Of a DNA stretch of 64,000 nucleotides, positions 46,364 to 55,185 are shown piece by piece. A program made the position numbers and the translations under genes. The notes beneath the pieces are model-generated. The model was not told the DNA's origin. It saw only the letters and a list, made by a program, of their open reading frames with translations, and ran no database searches. Positions within the stretch are counted from its first letter, which is position 1. The number at the start of each line of letters is the position of its first letter. Source of the stretch: an uncultured Bacteroidota bacterium (GTDB lineage: Bacteria; Bacteroidota; Bacteroidia; Flavobacteriales; BACL11); contig CACIJW010000006.1 in assembly GCA_902587125.1 (NCBI GenBank), forward strand, positions 1-64,000, written 5' to 3'.

Positions 46364-47457
46364 TTTGATAATGATCTACCCTTCCATTCAAATTTAGTGA
46401 ATAATGATATTATCATAATGTAAGGAATGTAAAAACAATACAAAATCTCAACAAAAAAAAGGTACTTAATTAGTTTCTTTTTTTTAAAAAATTTCAAAAT
46501 TTCATGTAGAAAAAATAAATCTATCAAAAACTTAGAAGTAAAAATAAATATTAAGGTCAAAAACTCACTGTATAATATGTAATTAAACAAAAGAGCAACC
46601 ACATTTAAATGCATTAAAAGAATAAGAAACCCTAAAAAAATTGTGTCTTTATCTGAATAAAATATACTTTTTTTTGTCCATCTTTTTCTTTGATTAATGA
46701 ATTCATTGATATTTTTTTTAGGTTGAGTAAGTACAATTGCCTCAAAAGATTTCATAAACCTAATTGATTTTTTAGAATTATTTTTAACTGAATGCATCAA
46801 GAATACATCATCACCAGATGATATCTCGTTTCTTATTTTATTTTTATTTTTTTCAAAAATAGTTTTTCTTATGGCTAGATTTGCTCCATTACAAAAGAGA
46901 GAACTATGCAATCCAATTGAAGCAGCTCCTGTGCCAATTAATGACAAAAACTCTAAATTTTGTATTTGATCTAAAATATTATTTTCAATAAACATAACTG
47001 GCCCACTTACCATATTAACAGATTTATCATTGAAAATTGATAACATTTCGATAGCCCAATTTTTATTTAACCTACAATCTGCGTCTGTAAATAATAATAT
47101 ATTTCCTTTAGCATGCTTTACACCCTCTTGTATGGCTTGTTTTTTTCCTTTATTCCCACCGCTGAGTTGATATAATTTAAAATCAAATCTTGATTTATTT
47201 TCTTTCAAAATTTGTAATGTTTTATCACTAGAACCATCATCTACCAAGATTGTTTCAATATTTCTTTTGGGATAGTTTTGAGCAGAAATATCTTTGAGAA
47301 TATTTAAAATGTTTTCTTCCTCATTTCTAACAGCAATTATTATTGAAGTACTTACGTCCAATGAAGAAAAATTTTTTTTTAAATTTTTCCAAGAAAACCG
47401 CAATACAATAAAGACTACAGAATACAGCAGTAATATGATTAAAGAAAAAAATATCAT
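46360..47457 (-). CDS. Glycosyltransferase family 2, membrane-anchored
   Basis: A 365-residue processive-type GT2. An N-terminal helix (about 3-20) precedes the GT-A domain: SIIIAVRNEEENI, VDDGSSDKTLQIL, the metal-binding DADC in LFTDADCRLNKNW, SGDDVFLMHSV and the acceptor motif NQRKRWTKKS. Two or three C-terminal helices follow. Such enzymes add sugars to lipid carriers or polysaccharides. It overlaps the flippase-like gene upstream and the ABC permease downstream by four bases each, so the three form an operon. Donor and acceptor unknown. Confidence 0.92.
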   Translation of the reverse strand: MIFFSLIILLLYSVVFIVLRFSWKNLKKNFSSLDVSTSIIIAVRNEEENILNILKDISAQNYPKRNIETILVDDGSSDKTLQILKENKSRFDFKLYQLSGGNKGKKQAIQEGVKHAKGNILLFTDADCRLNKNWAIEMLSIFNDKSVNMVSGPVMFIENNILDQIQNLEFLSLIGTGAASIGLHSSLFCNGANLAIRKTIFEKNKNKIRNEISSGDDVFLMHSVKNNSKKSIRFMKSFEAIVLTQPKKNINEFINQRKRWTKKSIFYSDKDTIFLGFLILLMHLNVVALLFNYILYSEFLTLIFIFTSKFLIDLFFLHEILKFFKKKKLIKYLFFVEILYCFYIPYIMIISLFTKFEWKGRSLSK

Positions 47458-48422
47458 GCCTGGCTTTTTAATTTATTAAAAAAAAGAAGACCAATTAATG
47501 AAGGTATTACGAGGTTTACTAACCAAACTAGTATTGTAGCAGAAATTATGTTAGTTGAAATATCAACTAATGCAAAAATCGCAAGAGCTGAACTTACTCT
47601 TACACCAGCATCTGTTATTGAAACTGTTGGTATCGCTGTTACTAATAGAATAGATATTGGTTTTAGTATTACAAAATCTATTAAAGAAACACGAATATCA
47701 AACGTTAAAAAAGCAATATAATACTGAATCATAAAAATTATATATCTAAAAATTGAATATAAATATGAAATCAAAAGCTCTTTTTTGCTATAAATTTTAA
47801 AAACTTCAATTTGACTTAAGTATTTATTTTTTTTTGAGAAAATTGATGCAAAATCATAAACTTTGTTTGTAAAAAAATATAAAATGTTTGATATAATTAA
47901 TGTAAAAAAAATTATGAAGTAGTAATAATTTATATCTAAATACTCATCAATATTAAAATAGTTTGGGAAATAAAATAATGAAATTAGTCCAGTAGTAATT
48001 GTAGTCAGCAATTGACTATAATTTCCAATAAATGTTATTATTGAAGCCTTAATCCTATTTCCTTTTGAAATAAAAATAATTCTTCCTAAAAATTCTCCCG
48101 TTCTGTTTGGTGTTAAAAAAGAAACAGACAATCCAGAAAAAATCGCTTTAATACTTTGTCCAAGTTTCAAATATTGAACTTTATATAATAAAAACCTCCA
48201 CTTTTGAGCCTCTACAAACCACTGAATAAACATAAGCATGAACAATAGAGATAAATAAAAATAATTTTTTTTGAGAAGTGGTAAATTTTGAGCTATGTTA
48301 TAATCGGCAAACTTCGAATCAAATTGCCTGTACAAAACAAAAATTATAGTAAATGATATTAAAACTTTTAATATCTTCAAAATATTTGTTTTCTTTAACA
48401 CTTTTAATTTGTAACTGGACAA
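47454..48422 (-). CDS. Lysylphosphatidylglycerol synthase-type TM / flippase-like protein, TTG start
   Basis: A 322-residue membrane protein of the UPF0104 (AglD/MprF N-domain) type, with about eight helices. Conserved stretches are LSVSFLTPNRTGEFLGRIIF and the late TAIPTVSITDAGVRVSSALA. Family proteins are linked to flipping or transfer of lipid-linked groups. The first usable codon is TTG, since no Met occurs before the second helix. The start is 15 bases from divergent ruvC. It heads an operon with a glycosyltransferase, consistent with glycolipid synthesis and transfer. Confidence 0.85.
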   Translation of the reverse strand: MSSYKLKVLKKTNILKILKVLISFTIIFVLYRQFDSKFADYNIAQNLPLLKKNYFYLSLLFMLMFIQWFVEAQKWRFLLYKVQYLKLGQSIKAIFSGLSVSFLTPNRTGEFLGRIIFISKGNRIKASIITFIGNYSQLLTTITTGLISLFYFPNYFNIDEYLDINYYYFIIFFTLIISNILYFFTNKVYDFASIFSKKNKYLSQIEVFKIYSKKELLISYLYSIFRYIIFMIQYYIAFLTFDIRVSLIDFVILKPISILLVTAIPTVSITDAGVRVSSALAIFALVDISTNIISATILVWLVNLVIPSLIGLLFFNKLKSQA

Positions 48423-48437
48423 TAATACAAAGAAAAT

Positions 48438-48992
48438 ATGGTTAGCGATAAAATAATTTTAGGTATTGATCCTGGGACAATTGTAATGGGCTACGGACTA
48501 GTACACATAAAAAATAAAAAAATTGAGCTAATAAATTTTGGTATTATTAAACTTGCTCAATATCAATCTCATCAAGATAAACTGAAAAAAATTTTTGAAA
48601 GAATCACTGAGCTAATTACAGAATACAAACCTGATGAAATTTCGATTGAAGCTCCTTTTTTTGGAAAGAATGTTCAATCAATGTTAAAACTGGGGAGGGC
48701 TCAAGGGGTTGCAATGGCTGCTGCACTTAATAAAAATATACCAGTTTTTGAATACAGCCCAAGAAAAATAAAAAAATCTATCACTGGAAAAGGGAATTCA
48801 TCTAAAGATCAAGTTGCTGGAATGATTCAAAATCTTTTAAATATGAAAAGTAAACCAGAGAACCTTGATGCAACTGATGGACTAGCTGCAGCTTTATGTC
48901 ACCATTTTCAACGCGATAACACAAATAACAAAACTAACTATTCAAATTGGTCATCATTTGTTAAACAAAACAAAGATAAGATTAAACAGTAA
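48438..48992 (+). CDS. ruvC: Crossover junction endodeoxyribonuclease RuvC
   Basis: Resolves Holliday junctions in recombination with RuvAB. The 184 residues carry the four metal-binding acids of the RNase H-like fold: Asp11 in GIDPGTIVMGYG, Glu71 in SIEAPFFGKN, and Asp144 and Asp147 in LDATDGLAAALCHH. GKGNSSKDQVAGMI is the conserved DNA-binding segment. No ruvA or ruvB is adjacent. The 3' end overlaps the convergent HIT gene by 11 bases. Confidence 0.97.
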   Translation: MVSDKIILGIDPGTIVMGYGLVHIKNKKIELINFGIIKLAQYQSHQDKLKKIFERITELITEYKPDEISIEAPFFGKNVQSMLKLGRAQGVAMAAALNKNIPVFEYSPRKIKKSITGKGNSSKDQVAGMIQNLLNMKSKPENLDATDGLAAALCHHFQRDNTNNKTNYSNWSSFVKQNKDKIKQ

Positions 48993-49380
48993 ATTTTAAC
49001 AATTGACAAATGTTAAGCATTTCTTCGTCAGTTAATTTTAAAGGAGATTTGTTGAAGTTCATATCCTCAAAAGAATTTATTGGTATTAAATGAATATGAG
49101 CATGAGGAACATCTAATCCAACAACTGACATACCAATTTTGTCGCAAGTTATTTTTTTTTTCATATTAATAGCAACTCTTTTTGCAAAAGAAAATAAACT
49201 ATTGTATGAATTTTCATTAAGACTAAAAATGTTTTCAACTTGTAATTTTGGGACTATTAGTGTATGTCCTTTTCTTAAGGGTTTTATATCTAGAAAAGCA
49301 ATGTTCTCCTTGTCCTCACAAACTATATAAGAAGGTAATTCTCTATTTATTATTCTGGTAAATATTGAATGTGAACTCAA
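48982..49380 (-). CDS. HIT family hydrolase, TTG start
   Basis: A 132-residue histidine-triad nucleotide hydrolase or transferase. The triad HAHIHLIP (His93, His95, His97) and the nucleotide-binding AFLDIKPLRKGHTLIVPK are clear. No ATG precedes these motifs; a TTG overlapping the greA stop as TTGA gives the opening SSHSIFTRIINRELPS, which matches the family. HIT proteins split adenosine or dinucleotide phosphoramidates. It is the last gene of a five-gene minus-strand run and is translationally coupled to greA. Confidence 0.93.
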   Translation of the reverse strand: MSSHSIFTRIINRELPSYIVCEDKENIAFLDIKPLRKGHTLIVPKLQVENIFSLNENSYNSLFSFAKRVAINMKKKITCDKIGMSVVGLDVPHAHIHLIPINSFEDMNFNKSPLKLTDEEMLNICQLLKFTV

Positions 49381-49850
49381 ATTGTAATATCTAATATCTT
49401 GAATTTGATAATTCCTGAAGGAACTGATATATCAACAATTTCACCAACTTTTTTTCCCATTAGTCCTTTTCCAATTGGTGAGCTTATTGAAATCTTCTTA
49501 TTTTTCAAATCGGCTTCGGATTCTGAGACTAAAGTGTAAGACATCTTTTGTTTTGATTGAGTATTTTCAATTTCGACTGTAGTTAAAAGTTTGGCAGTAG
49601 ATAAATCAATATTTTTTTCGTCTAATACTCTTGATTTTGACAACTCATTTTCTAGCCTGGCAATTCTTGCCTCGAGTAATCCTTGGGCTTCTTTCGCAGC
49701 ATCATACTCTGCATTCTCGGACAAATCTCCTTTGTCTCTAGCTTCAGCAATTTGATTTATTATTTTTGGACGCTCAATGCTTTTAAGATTATTGAGCTCA
49801 TCTTTTAATTTTTCCATTCCCTCTTTTGAGAGATAAATAAAGCTACTCAT
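49377..49850 (-). CDS. greA: Transcription elongation factor GreA
   Basis: Rescues backtracked RNA polymerase by stimulating transcript cleavage. The 157 residues have the N-terminal coiled coil (LSKEGMEKLKDELNNLKSIE, RPKIINQIAEARDKGDLSEN) with tip acids in GDLSENAEYDAAKE, and the C-terminal FKBP-like domain with ISSPIGKGLMGKKVGEIVDI. It starts four bases after the PorV-like gene stop and overlaps the HIT start, so it appears to be transcribed with an envelope gene cluster upstream. Confidence 0.97.
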   Translation of the reverse strand: MSSFIYLSKEGMEKLKDELNNLKSIERPKIINQIAEARDKGDLSENAEYDAAKEAQGLLEARIARLENELSKSRVLDEKNIDLSTAKLLTTVEIENTQSKQKMSYTLVSESEADLKNKKISISSPIGKGLMGKKVGEIVDISVPSGIIKFKILDITI

Positions 49851-49854
49851 AATA

Positions 49855-50973
49855 TTATAAATTTATTCTTGCTCCTATACTATGCGATCCCTGAAAAGGA
49901 TTAGTATGTCTGTAAGAATAATCTAAACCAAAAGTTGAGCCATTACCCATAGGTAGTTCAAGTGTAAATCCTGCGGAAGGACCTCTCAGAGCAGTTGTTC
50001 TATAGCTATCTAGTGAATTTTCTTCAGCAGCTTTTTTGCTATTCATAATTCCGTCCTCCGCAACATAACCACCTCTTAGCATTAAAATTTCTTTGTAAGA
50101 ATACTCAACACCAAGCCTATATTGATCTTTTTGAAAAGAATTAGAAGTAAATGTTCCTGCAGTTGTTACTCTATGTAAATTTACATTGACATCGTAAGAT
50201 GCTCCAATATTTAAAAGAGCAGGAAGCTCAAACTCTGATGATCTTTGCTCTACAGTCATTTCGTAATTTGGATCGACATAATTTCTGAATGATAAACCAT
50301 CTCCAGAAAATGACATTCTTGGACCAACATTCTTTAATGAAATACCAAATTTAAGATTATCCTTTTTTCCTGTCACATACTGTATTCCAGCATCTAGTGC
50401 TATGCCCTGGGCAGCTAGATTAGATATCTGCTCAGAAACCAATTTGACTGTAACACCGCCGTATATGCTATTTGAAAATATCCTTGCATAAGAAAACCCT
50501 AGGTTTAAATATTTTGGTGAAAAAGTTCCAATTCCACCATCAGGCAACTCGACTGTTGTAATTTCAATTTCACCGAAGTCCATAGACATAACTGACATTC
50601 CTAAGACTCCTGATTCTCCTACTTTTTGAGAAAAACCAAATGAACTTATGTTACTAACGGATTCATTAGCATCAAACATTTTACTTCCGTATTGAAGCCA
50701 AGATGTCTGTGAAAAGATTAATTCAGTTTTTTCTGTAAATGCTAGACCTGCAACATTAGAATAAATACCTTCTAAACCCCTAACTCCTGCAACGTTAGCG
50801 GTTCCCCATCCTGAAGATCTTGACCATGGATTTATTAATAACTCAGATGCACCAGCCTGTCCTGATCTTTGTTCATTACCAGCGTATATGTTAGAAGAAT
50901 AGAAAATCTCAGCTAAAATTACAGTAAGAACTATAAAGCTTTTAAGTATTATATTTTTATTTAATTTCTTCAT
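49855..50973 (-). CDS. PorV/PorQ-family outer-membrane protein
   Basis: A 372-residue exported beta-barrel. After a signal peptide (about residues 1-32) comes the family opening GQAGASELLINPWSRSSGWG and GLEGIYSNVAGLAF, followed by alternating strands (LGMSVMSMDFGEIEIT, LGFSYARIFSNSIYGGVTVK, LKFGISLKNVGPRMSFSGDG) and a C-terminal SHSIGARINL. PorV is an outer-membrane component that helps T9SS cargo reach the surface. This copy follows a 1398-residue secreted protein by 10 bases, suggesting a dedicated partner rather than the housekeeping PorV. Confidence 0.85.
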   Translation of the reverse strand: MKKLNKNIILKSFIVLTVILAEIFYSSNIYAGNEQRSGQAGASELLINPWSRSSGWGTANVAGVRGLEGIYSNVAGLAFTEKTELIFSQTSWLQYGSKMFDANESVSNISSFGFSQKVGESGVLGMSVMSMDFGEIEITTVELPDGGIGTFSPKYLNLGFSYARIFSNSIYGGVTVKLVSEQISNLAAQGIALDAGIQYVTGKKDNLKFGISLKNVGPRMSFSGDGLSFRNYVDPNYEMTVEQRSSEFELPALLNIGASYDVNVNLHRVTTAGTFTSNSFQKDQYRLGVEYSYKEILMLRGGYVAEDGIMNSKKAAEENSLDSYRTTALRGPSAGFTLELPMGNGSTFGLDYSYRHTNPFQGSHSIGARINL

Positions 50974-50983
50974 AATCTTCTTT

Positions 50984-53900
50984 TTAGAATGTGTCTAAGT
51001 CAATTGGTCTAAGTGCACCAAACCATTTAAGTACTTTTTCTCCTTCATTTGTTTTCACATGTATTACGTATAATCCACTAGCAATTGGAATACCGTAATC
51101 ATTTTTTAAATCCCAATCTATCGAGCTAATGCTAGAATCATCTTTTTTGAGTGTTCTAACTAGTGTTCCACTTAATGTAAAAATTGAAATGGTTGCTTTT
51201 TGAGGAAGATTGGTTATTTTTATTCTATTGTCCAACTGATTTGTTTCATATTCTGAATAACCATAATATGGGTTTGGAACTACATTAATCATGTCGATTG
51301 ATGATCTTGCAACAGAGTTATTACCTATTTCAGCTACTATATCATCAGTTGAAAATCTATATATTGGATTAAAATTATTTGATGATTCTCCCTCAACAAC
51401 TCTAGCACGTGAATTTCCTGTAAATGAAGTTGTAGTTGCAATGAAAGACTCTCCAGGCTTATAAGTTGTTCCATTATGTGTAATATTAAATCCTCCCCAT
51501 GTAGTTTGATCATTTTTAAAAGTTACAACATAATTGGTTCCAACTATCAAATCATCATCCTTTGATAGAAATCTTGAAGGATCAACAGATTCAAATTGTT
51601 TATAAGGCTTGGATACTCTTAGCTTCACTCTTGCGTCAGTGGTGAGTAAATTTCTTCCAGGAGCTAATAAGGGAACTGATGTCCAGGTAACATGCTTAAA
51701 AACGTTAAACTGAGCAGGTAAACCCCCATCGCTTAGTTGTGCATACGCCCATGCTCCCTCATCATAGTTTGGACAATTGTCAACCTCTAAATAATCTCCA
51801 CTTATATAATCTTCTGTCCCTTTTACCCACGACTCCCCTCTTAAAATGTATATAAAGTGCTTACCGCCAAGCAAGTAATTTCCACCTGAAAATTGTTGAC
51901 CTTGAGGAGCAGTAGGGTCATACTGTGGAAAATCACTAGTGACGATGTTGGATGTAGGGTTCCATATCATATCATTTCCATTTTCGTTAGTCAGCCATGA
52001 ATCTTCAGCAAAAATTATATTCAATCTTTCACCTGTTTGTACGTCAATGGCATATCCAGGGAACCAACCCATACCAACTCCAGACTCCGGATTACCGTCT
52101 TTATCAACAGAAGGACTTTGTCTAAGTCCCATTTTAATTTGACCTCCGATTGATAATGTTGGATCATCTTGTGCTTCAACAACTGGACATCTTGTCCATA
52201 AGTCTTTATTTTGAGTAAATACAACATCAACTGAGTTTAATTTATCAATTTTTACATACGAATTAGTGACGGTATTATTAAAGCCAGGACCATCATTAAA
52301 ATTAGATGCAAACCTGTAAGGAGCCCAAGTTCCTCCAGTTACGTCAATAGAGAAATTACCAAAACCGACGGTAACAGATTTTTCGATTACAGTTTCAAAA
52401 ACACCATTAGGGTCATCTGTTTGATTGTAATCGCTCAAAGAAGCATCATTATCATTTGTGAACGAACCAGCTCTGATCCAATTAAGCCCCCACAGACTGA
52501 AGAAAGCTGACTCATCATCCCTGTCTGGAACACCAGAAAGCCACCTGTCATTAGGGTCATCATAATCAACTGAGCCAGAGATAAGACCATTACTATTAAT
52601 ATTGTTAGGATCTGCACCAGGGTTACTTGATTGTTTAATTTTAAAACTTAGACCAAGTTCATCAATGAACTGATTATCACCAATAGTGATTGACTTTTCT
52701 GAGCTAGAAATAATCTCTCCATTGTCATCCTCCAAAGTCCATCCATAATAACTTTCAACAAAGTTTTGATTTGAAACTTGTGGACTATCTAACTTTAAAA
52801 CATAAGTACCTGCAACAACACTTACTGGATCAACTACAGTAATTTCAATTGGTCCACTACCTGCTTCGTATTCAATCTCCGAGGATCTATAGTCGATTCC
52901 ATTTAAGATTGCATTTTCAGAATTTTGTGTCATAATTAATTCCAAACCTCCATTTCCTTGACCCTCCACTCTTGTAATTTTTACTCCATCACCATAGCTT
53001 GAGTTTAGTTGAGTACCTCCACCATCAGGGCTAATATTGTGTGGAATGGCTGAGTAAACCTTAATATTTCTTCTGCCTCCAATGTAGGGTTGATTTCTTC
53101 CATCATAATTTGGATCATTTACATTATATGGATCAGCATTTTCTTCCGCTTGGTTGTAACCATATGCAATACTCATAAAATAATATGTTTTATGATTAAC
53201 TAGCTTCGTGCTACCTAGTGCAAACTTATCATCTAAAATCTGAAATGAGTACTCTGTACCTTCATCGACTGAACCAATAACTCCTTGACTTAAAACTGAT
53301 GAGACCTCTTCAACTGGAGTAAATACTCCTAATACCGGATCTAAGTATTGATTAATTATTCCAGTAACTCCATCTTTTACATCTGATCGATAAACAAGCC
53401 TTGCTTTGTCAGGGTTATCTAAGTCAGTAACTGAGACTGTTGCATCAACTAACTGATAAACTAAATATCCTTGAAACTCGTAATTAGGACTATTTAATAA
53501 ATTATCAGGTTTTGTTATGTAAGGATCTTTTTCAGAATATGATTCTTCATAATTATTAGAAGTAACTTTATTGGACAAAGTAATTATTAATTCTTGGTCT
53601 AACTCCCTGATCTCTAGGTCTGGGGCATCTGGTCCATTTAATATGTTGAAATTATTATCGAACAAAGCTTGAGCTTCTTTATCATAAATTTTAACAAGTT
53701 GCACCGACGCAGTTTGTCCACCTGTGTTAGCTCTAGCCCATACAACACCTGTAGTAATTTCATTTACTGCTCCAGGTTGCAAAGTAAAGGGACCAGCAGA
53801 TTGTAAAAATCTTCTGTCAGCAGGAGTATTACCTGCAGTTACTTCAGTCCACTCTTGTCCTGGAAAGTCAGGATCTGATGTACCTGGGAACATAAAATTA

Positions 53901-55180
53901 CAGAGGTCTGTTGTAGATCCTTGTCCGCTTCCGTGACCATCTCCACCATATGTCATTGGAACATTGTCTTTCCAAATTCCTCTTAAGTAATTATAAATAT
54001 GTGTACCGGTGGAAGGATTTCCTGTAACAGTAAAGTCATTGTTATAGTAGACGAATTTTGACATTATAATTTGCTCTCCATATTCATCTACGGTACCATC
54101 TCTATCATTATCTATTCCATCATTTGGATCAGCTAATGGTCCTTGGAAAAAGTCAACTCCTATTGCTGGAGGATTAAAACCGTAGCCTGCAGCTCCTTCA
54201 TCTTCAGCATCTCCGTTATAGCAAAAGCCAAGCCCTAAACCTACATCACATCCTACGTAATCATCAAGATAATATCCTAAATCTGGATCTACCCACTGAC
54301 CAAAATATGTGTCTAAAAGTGGAAGAGTAGACCTGTTAATAATTTTGTAATTGTAGAAAGTCATATCATTGACTTCATTGTCAGCAGTAAAACCAAATGC
54401 TTGAGCATGAATTTCAAGACCTAAAGCCTCAGCTTCAGATTCTGTATGTATATTTCCTTTGTCATTAAAAATCCAAAAAAGAGTTTGATCTCCATATAAT
54501 TTAGAATCATCATTTGTTCCTGTCACATTGTAATCAGGATAGTCACCAGCAAGAGGATTATAGTTCCCATCGCCATTTCTGTCGTAAAAAGGTGCCAAGT
54601 AATAATCTTGACCTTGTGACACATCACCATGAGCTGGCCATTCTAAAACTGATTCAGGAATGTCACTTTGGTTGATTGCTCCATTGGAATTATCGTAATC
54701 AGAAACGAATTGCTCTACCTCAGTTCTGTTGATTTTAAAATGCTTATCCCATTCTTCACATTCCTCAGGTGATATAGTTGCAGTATTAACATCAAGAGGA
54801 CCAGGCCAAAAGTCATTACCTCCTTGCCTATATGTCATAGCTGCCACTTTTAATTGACCCCCAGCATCAACACCACCAATCCATAAAGCACCAGCAAACA
54901 TTGAATGTTTATTTCCATCTTTTGGAATTTCATATCTTGCATCATCTAAATTCCACCACATATCTCCTCCGCCCATGATAGTTGTCCTAACATTATTAAC
55001 ATCTAAGTCTGTTTGTGAAGTGGAGGGTGTACATCCAGCTGCAACTCTTTCGTTTTTGACATTAGAAATACCAGGATAATTAATATTTTCTTTAGCTGAA
55101 ACATAAACTGAAATGAGTAAGGCTAAAAGGGTAATTTTTATTTTCTCAATTTTAATCATATGTGTATTATTCAATTTCAT
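50984..55180 (-). CDS. Very large secreted protein with FlgD-Ig-like C-terminal domain (T9SS-type cargo)
   Basis: A 1398-residue exported protein. A signal region (helix ITLLALLISVYVSA; an ATG at 55159 is an alternative start) is followed by long beta-rich sequence with calcium-loop-like motifs YDRNGDGNYNPLAGDYPDYN and NDGIDNDRDGTVDEYG. The last 100 residues (VVPNPYYGYSEYE, TISIFTLSGTLVRTLKKDDS, DLKNDYGIPIASGLYVIHV) form a FlgD-Ig-like sorting domain of the kind used by T9SS. It sits between a TonB-receptor-like barrel (five-base gap) and the PorV-like gene. I do not recognise a catalytic domain. Role in surface structure or substrate capture is inferred. Confidence 0.85.
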   Translation of the reverse strand: MKLNNTHMIKIEKIKITLLALLISVYVSAKENINYPGISNVKNERVAAGCTPSTSQTDLDVNNVRTTIMGGGDMWWNLDDARYEIPKDGNKHSMFAGALWIGGVDAGGQLKVAAMTYRQGGNDFWPGPLDVNTATISPEECEEWDKHFKINRTEVEQFVSDYDNSNGAINQSDIPESVLEWPAHGDVSQGQDYYLAPFYDRNGDGNYNPLAGDYPDYNVTGTNDDSKLYGDQTLFWIFNDKGNIHTESEAEALGLEIHAQAFGFTADNEVNDMTFYNYKIINRSTLPLLDTYFGQWVDPDLGYYLDDYVGCDVGLGLGFCYNGDAEDEGAAGYGFNPPAIGVDFFQGPLADPNDGIDNDRDGTVDEYGEQIIMSKFVYYNNDFTVTGNPSTGTHIYNYLRGIWKDNVPMTYGGDGHGSGQGSTTDLCNFMFPGTSDPDFPGQEWTEVTAGNTPADRRFLQSAGPFTLQPGAVNEITTGVVWARANTGGQTASVQLVKIYDKEAQALFDNNFNILNGPDAPDLEIRELDQELIITLSNKVTSNNYEESYSEKDPYITKPDNLLNSPNYEFQGYLVYQLVDATVSVTDLDNPDKARLVYRSDVKDGVTGIINQYLDPVLGVFTPVEEVSSVLSQGVIGSVDEGTEYSFQILDDKFALGSTKLVNHKTYYFMSIAYGYNQAEENADPYNVNDPNYDGRNQPYIGGRRNIKVYSAIPHNISPDGGGTQLNSSYGDGVKITRVEGQGNGGLELIMTQNSENAILNGIDYRSSEIEYEAGSGPIEITVVDPVSVVAGTYVLKLDSPQVSNQNFVESYYGWTLEDDNGEIISSSEKSITIGDNQFIDELGLSFKIKQSSNPGADPNNINSNGLISGSVDYDDPNDRWLSGVPDRDDESAFFSLWGLNWIRAGSFTNDNDASLSDYNQTDDPNGVFETVIEKSVTVGFGNFSIDVTGGTWAPYRFASNFNDGPGFNNTVTNSYVKIDKLNSVDVVFTQNKDLWTRCPVVEAQDDPTLSIGGQIKMGLRQSPSVDKDGNPESGVGMGWFPGYAIDVQTGERLNIIFAEDSWLTNENGNDMIWNPTSNIVTSDFPQYDPTAPQGQQFSGGNYLLGGKHFIYILRGESWVKGTEDYISGDYLEVDNCPNYDEGAWAYAQLSDGGLPAQFNVFKHVTWTSVPLLAPGRNLLTTDARVKLRVSKPYKQFESVDPSRFLSKDDDLIVGTNYVVTFKNDQTTWGGFNITHNGTTYKPGESFIATTTSFTGNSRARVVEGESSNNFNPIYRFSTDDIVAEIGNNSVARSSIDMINVVPNPYYGYSEYETNQLDNRIKITNLPQKATISIFTLSGTLVRTLKKDDSSISSIDWDLKNDYGIPIASGLYVIHVKTNEGEKVLKWFGALRPIDLDTF

Positions 55181-55185
55181 TTTGT

